From contig CM019227.1 of the NCBI GenBank assembly GCA_009741485.1, forward strand, positions 17,373,913 to 17,437,912: a stretch of 64,000 nucleotides of DNA, given 5' to 3'. Positions within the stretch are counted from its first letter, which is position 1. Each line of letters begins with the position of its first letter. Under the pieces are notes generated by a model. That model was not told where the DNA came from, ran no database searches, and saw nothing but the letters and a program-made list of their open reading frames with translations. Shown here piece after piece: positions 60,190 to 64,000 of this stretch. The stretch is from Malurus cyaneus samueli. Its lineage: Eukaryota; Chordata; Aves; Passeriformes; Maluridae. Position numbers and translations under genes: made by a program.

Positions 60190-60345
60190 TTTCTGTGGCT
60201 GCCCCATCCCTGGAAGTGTCCAAGGCCAGGCTGGATTGGAGCACCCTGGCACACTGAAAGGTTTCCCTGCCCATGGCAGGGGTGGAACAGGATGATCTTT
60301 AAGGTCCTTTCAACCCAAACCATCCCATGATTCTTTTTCTGAGGT
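60190..60345 (+). mobile_element. CR1 LINE 3' fragment, inverted partner nearby
   Basis: Sense copy: TGTGGCTGCCCCATCCCTGG, CCCTGCCCATGGCAGGGGTG and the tail AAACCATCCCATGATTCT. An antisense scrap (TAGGGTTAGAAGGGACTGTA, CCCTGCCATGGAG) follows at 60436-60510. Confidence 0.84.
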
Positions 60346-63300
60346 TTTGACCACAAGTGAAATCTTGGTTTTCAGGAGTTGTAAGCCTGATGCACACAGC
60401 AGTGACCTCTTCACTCTCACTTTTAAAGGAAAAAATAGGGTTAGAAGGGACTGTAAAACTCATCTCATTCCAGCTCCCTGCCATGGAGTTGAAGTTGGGA
60501 CACCTTCTAAAGGATGTAACTGGTTCCCAAAATGCAGGAGAAAAGTGCCACCCACCACTTTACAGTTGATGTCGTATCTTCAAGCTAAATACTCCTGGGA
60601 AGGTCATATAGAATAATTTCTTACTTAAAATGCATGCACACAACTACAGTTATGGTTAAAACAATCTAATATACAGGCCAGTATTGATTCAACTTTATAT
60701 CACAGCTGCAAGGGTCAATTCTGGTTTCCCACTTTGCAATAAGCCCTGTCCTCAAAAATGATAGGTCAGGTTTGGGTTAGAAGCAGGACTGTTCAAAAAA
60801 ACTGAAGCAAACCAAGTAATTCCCCAGAGTTCTGACAATTTCAAGTTACAAAGTTCCACTAGAAATCATACGTGTGGCAATTTTGTAACCACAGACCAGG
60901 AAATGAGAGAAATTGATTTATCAGCCTCCCCCAGGCAGAGTCTGGTATCCAGAAGTAACATTTGGCAGACGGAAAAATGCTTCCAACATTCCCAATAAAA
61001 TGATTTTTTTTGCAGTTAAGTTCCAAAGAGCAGAGAACGACACAGCCATGTCTGAAATCACATCTCCCCCTCCCCTCAAGCAGCAGTGGAGGGAGGAGGA
61101 GGGGCTCTTTAATATAAAAGTTGGGAATAAAAGATCCAAGTGAAATGTCCTTTGTGGCAAGGCTTTGTGCTGGAACTGACACTGCCTGGGTCTGAATGCC
61201 TTTAGCTCTGAAGAGTTTAATTCCAGCCTTTCCCAGCTGAAGTTGGTAATGAGATTCTCAGTGACTTCCATCGGTTTGGGAACAAGCTGGAGCAGTGGGC
61301 ATACATAACAGTAACAGGGAGCAGTGCCCTGTACTCACTCCAAAATTCATCCTCCACTGAGTGGCAAACATTTCATGTGGCTGTTAAAAGCTGTAATCTA
61401 CCAAATTCACAATTCCTTTATTTACAGGAAGGAATACAGGGAATAAACAGTTTGTTCAAGGTCACAGACGGGCTAAGTGCCAAGAGGAGCATAAGAAAAC
61501 AGACCCAGTGCATTGTCCATCTTCAGCACAAGCTAAAAGCCTTTAAAAAAAAAAGAGATTATTTTCATTTTTCTTCAGTTTTACAGGGCTTCCATCTAAT
61601 TTAGAAGTAAATACAATGAAAACAAGTCTGAGAAGGTCAGAGATCCTTCTGCCTGCCTCCAGCACAGTTTTCTTCTGGAATTTTTTTTGCTTCATTATCT
61701 TCTTGGGTCCAATAATTCAGCAAGTCTAAGCAGGGCAGCTTCCTGCTAATGTGGCCACAGGACCTCTGGTAGAAGCAGAGTAGGAGGCACTCAGAGTCTT
61801 AAACAGCCAGGAGTTTTCTCCTTTTGAATTTCCAGTGTCAGATAATTCAAGAGAACGCTTCCTCAACTAAGCACACCAACTTGAAAGTCTCACTGCTGTT
61901 TTACTGTGAGCTGAAGACTGATTTGGATCAGCTCATCAGCCTTCCCTCCCTCCAAAGGTGAATCTGGCCATTTCCCCTCCTTGCCATATTTTTAGGACAC
62001 AGAGCACCACTGGCTTTCTCAACATCTTTTCCCCATGATCCGAGGAAAGGGAATGCACAGGGAAGGAGTGCTGCATTTTGCCTGAGTGCTGACATCAATT
62101 CTCTTGTATTCTTGATTTGGGGTTTGACAGCCTTAATCACAGACTGGTATTTTCAACTTCTTATTTTCTCCATCTATTTAGAACCGTGTAGGAAGACACA
62201 GAAAGAAATCCAAACAAAATCTCTCATCCCCACCTCAAAACTAAATCAACCCCCACCTTCTCCACGCAAAAAAGAAAAGCAGAACTCAACATGCATGGTT
62301 ATTCTTCCAAAAGTAACTGTAAATATTCTGAATATTGAACTTCCATAGCAATGAAAGGCAGAGAAGGTGCCCCTGCCAGGAAAGGAAAGAATTAAGATGA
62401 AGATGTATTTCTCCATGCATGGAATTGGCTTTTCATTTAGGGACCTCACTGTGTGGTACCAAACCCATTCATCAGATCCACTAAACTCTACAAATCCCAC
62501 AGAAATTTGCAATTTCTGTGCTCCAAGACTTGGACCAGCAAAACTGGAAACTGCAAATTACCTTCTAAATGTAAGAATTCAATGTACCTTAATATAAAAG
62601 TTCTGTCTCCAGCAATGCCACAGGACACCAATAACCTGTGCTCATCCACAGCTGGGCTAGAAACAACATATCCATGGAATTCAGTAATTACATTTGTGAT
62701 TTCATCTGACAATACAGCTTTGAGGTTCGTTTGGGTTTTTTTCTCCCACATAACTCAACAACACAATAGTCTGAATTCAGCAAACCCGGTAGGTTTTGCT
62801 TCTTCCTCTGTTGTTAATTAAATATTCTTTTTTTACATTATAGATTAACTCTGGAAGCAGTTTAGAACTACAGAAGAACTGTATGTCAGTCAGGGAATCA
62901 TGCATTTGCAAAGGCTTCAAAAAGGCACAGAACCACATTTCCAAGAAATCAGACTCTGACTCTTCCCCATAAAATATGCACATACATTTACAGCTTAATC
63001 CATCTCCAATAAATGTAATGGAACCATTCCCTAAATTCTTCTCTAGCTGAAATTTGTTTTCATTCAGGAAGTAATTTATTTTTTAAAGAAGTGCTTCATG
63101 ACTTGGAGCAATGAAATTTATTTAATGTATGAAGCTTTTCTACACAGTTTCTATACAAATTATGTGAGAAAATACTCTAACAGAGAAGGTAAAGGTTGCG
63201 GAGCAAATTAGAGTCAACATTTCCAAATGAAATACTGAGTTTTACTTCACTTTTCCCCAATGATCTTTCCCCAAAAGCTGCTCAGACTATGAAAACAGAT

Positions 63301-63996
63301 CTAGTCAACACATTAGTGCCAAATGCTGGCATTTCCTTTATAGTTCCTGGAAAATGAAGCCATCTTCACTTAGGATAGAAGTAAGATTTATCATCAATCT
63401 GTTTAAACTTAGGTATGAATAACCTTCCTTTAAATATTTGGAAATGAATGGATTGGAAAAAGAAAGAAAAAAGAGGTTCAGGGAACATAAAACTTTCATG
63501 TTTTCAAATTCCTTTAAACATGATGACAACTGTTGATGCATTTTAGCACATGCAACAGATTTCAGGAGATCAAATGAATAAAAATGAAACCACACTGCTC
63601 CCTTGCCCTTCAAAAGAACAAACCCTATGGCACTGCCACTCAGTGTGAGCATTAATTACCCAGGCAGTGTCAAAAGGAAATAATGAATGGAAATCAATAA
63701 TCTGCACATTAAAAAGTAATAAAAATAAGCTTGAATTAATGGCAACTTATTTAGTATCTACCAGCAAAGCTCTGCTCCCCAACACAAAGCCAGAATGAAC
63801 TGCAATTCTTCCCCATCTGGAATGGGGTGGGAAGGGCAGGCAGAGGATGCCATTCCTGAGGTCTCCTGAGCACCTCAGCACCCTGTGAAGGATCCAGGGA
63901 AGATATGGCAGATGAGGAAGGGCAATTCCTTACTGCCCTCAGTGCTGGCTACGTGTGACCCCAGACTCAACAGTGATGGGAAAAAACATCACTTGC

Positions 63997-64000
63997 CTTT
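63997..64000 (-). CDS. CLUAP1: Possible 3' end of the preceding CLUAP1 exon, GC donor
   Basis: The last bases read, on the minus strand, AAAG/GCAAGT, an exact match to the consensus of the rare GC-AG donor class. A phase-0 codon ending here (AAG, lysine) could join to the exon at 57344, where human has arginine. Only four exon bases are in view, so this is a guess from the splice motif alone. Confidence 0.2.

Larger units (their letters stand above)
57345..63996 (-). other. CLUAP1 intron continuing towards the N-terminal exons
   Basis: I searched the minus strand here for the conserved segment that precedes the IARPLEINE exon (around SKGASLYDLLG) and did not find it. The stretch holds CR1 pieces (57800-57930, 60190-60345, 60436-60510) and otherwise AT-rich sequence with no recognisable exon, repeat or RNA gene. 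If the intron donor at the right edge is real, this intron is 6,652 bp. Confidence 0.55.

Noticed and set aside
57345..63996. Further CLUAP1 exons in this interval
   Set aside because: No minus-strand segment matches the conserved sequence expected before the IARPLEINE exon, and no phase-matching coding block was found.

Overview
The window is vertebrate, and almost certainly bird, genomic DNA. It holds two split genes with GT-AG introns and about two dozen fragments of the avian LINE CR1. No bacterial operon, phage, CRISPR or retroviral gene is visible. Dense CR1 3' ends and a compact GC-rich left part beside a long AT-richer right part suggest a songbird autosome. The likely match is the region syntenic with human 16p13.3, where NLRC3 and CLUAP1 are also adjacent and convergent; species and chromosome are inference.

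Layout. 1-3.5 kb: upstream DNA with no gene I can support. 3.5-14.7 kb, plus strand: NLRC3, a cytosolic NLR that dampens innate signalling. It has a start exon, an exon with a CARD-like fold, one large exon with the whole NACHT ATPase and winged-helix part, then 15 small exons each coding one leucine-rich repeat (LRR). Almost all LRR exons are exactly 84 bp in one phase. 14.7-16.0 kb: short gap between convergent 3' ends, with one CR1 fragment. 16.0 kb to the right edge, minus strand: the C-terminal 60% of CLUAP1 (IFT38, an intraflagellar-transport B subunit) in seven exons spread over 41 kb. Its N-terminal exons lie beyond base 64000; the last four bases may be the end of the next one. The introns hold CR1 fragments of both orientations, simple repeats and much sequence in which I see nothing.

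Main oddities. Three NLRC3 exons (8637-8719, 12704-12786, 14043-14132) each lack one base, always in a short C or G run, and each shift leads to a stop. This is either assembly error in GC-rich DNA or real damage that symmetric exons or an upstream acceptor could bypass. Two NLRC3 introns carry pentamer arrays of opposite sense, (CCCAT)n at 11803-12272 and (GGGAT)n at 13517-13632. In the transcript they are complementary and bracket four LRR exons. The first array directly abuts a CR1 fragment that carries the same seed motif. The genes share no obvious pathway; their pairing is a conserved neighbourhood, not a functional unit.
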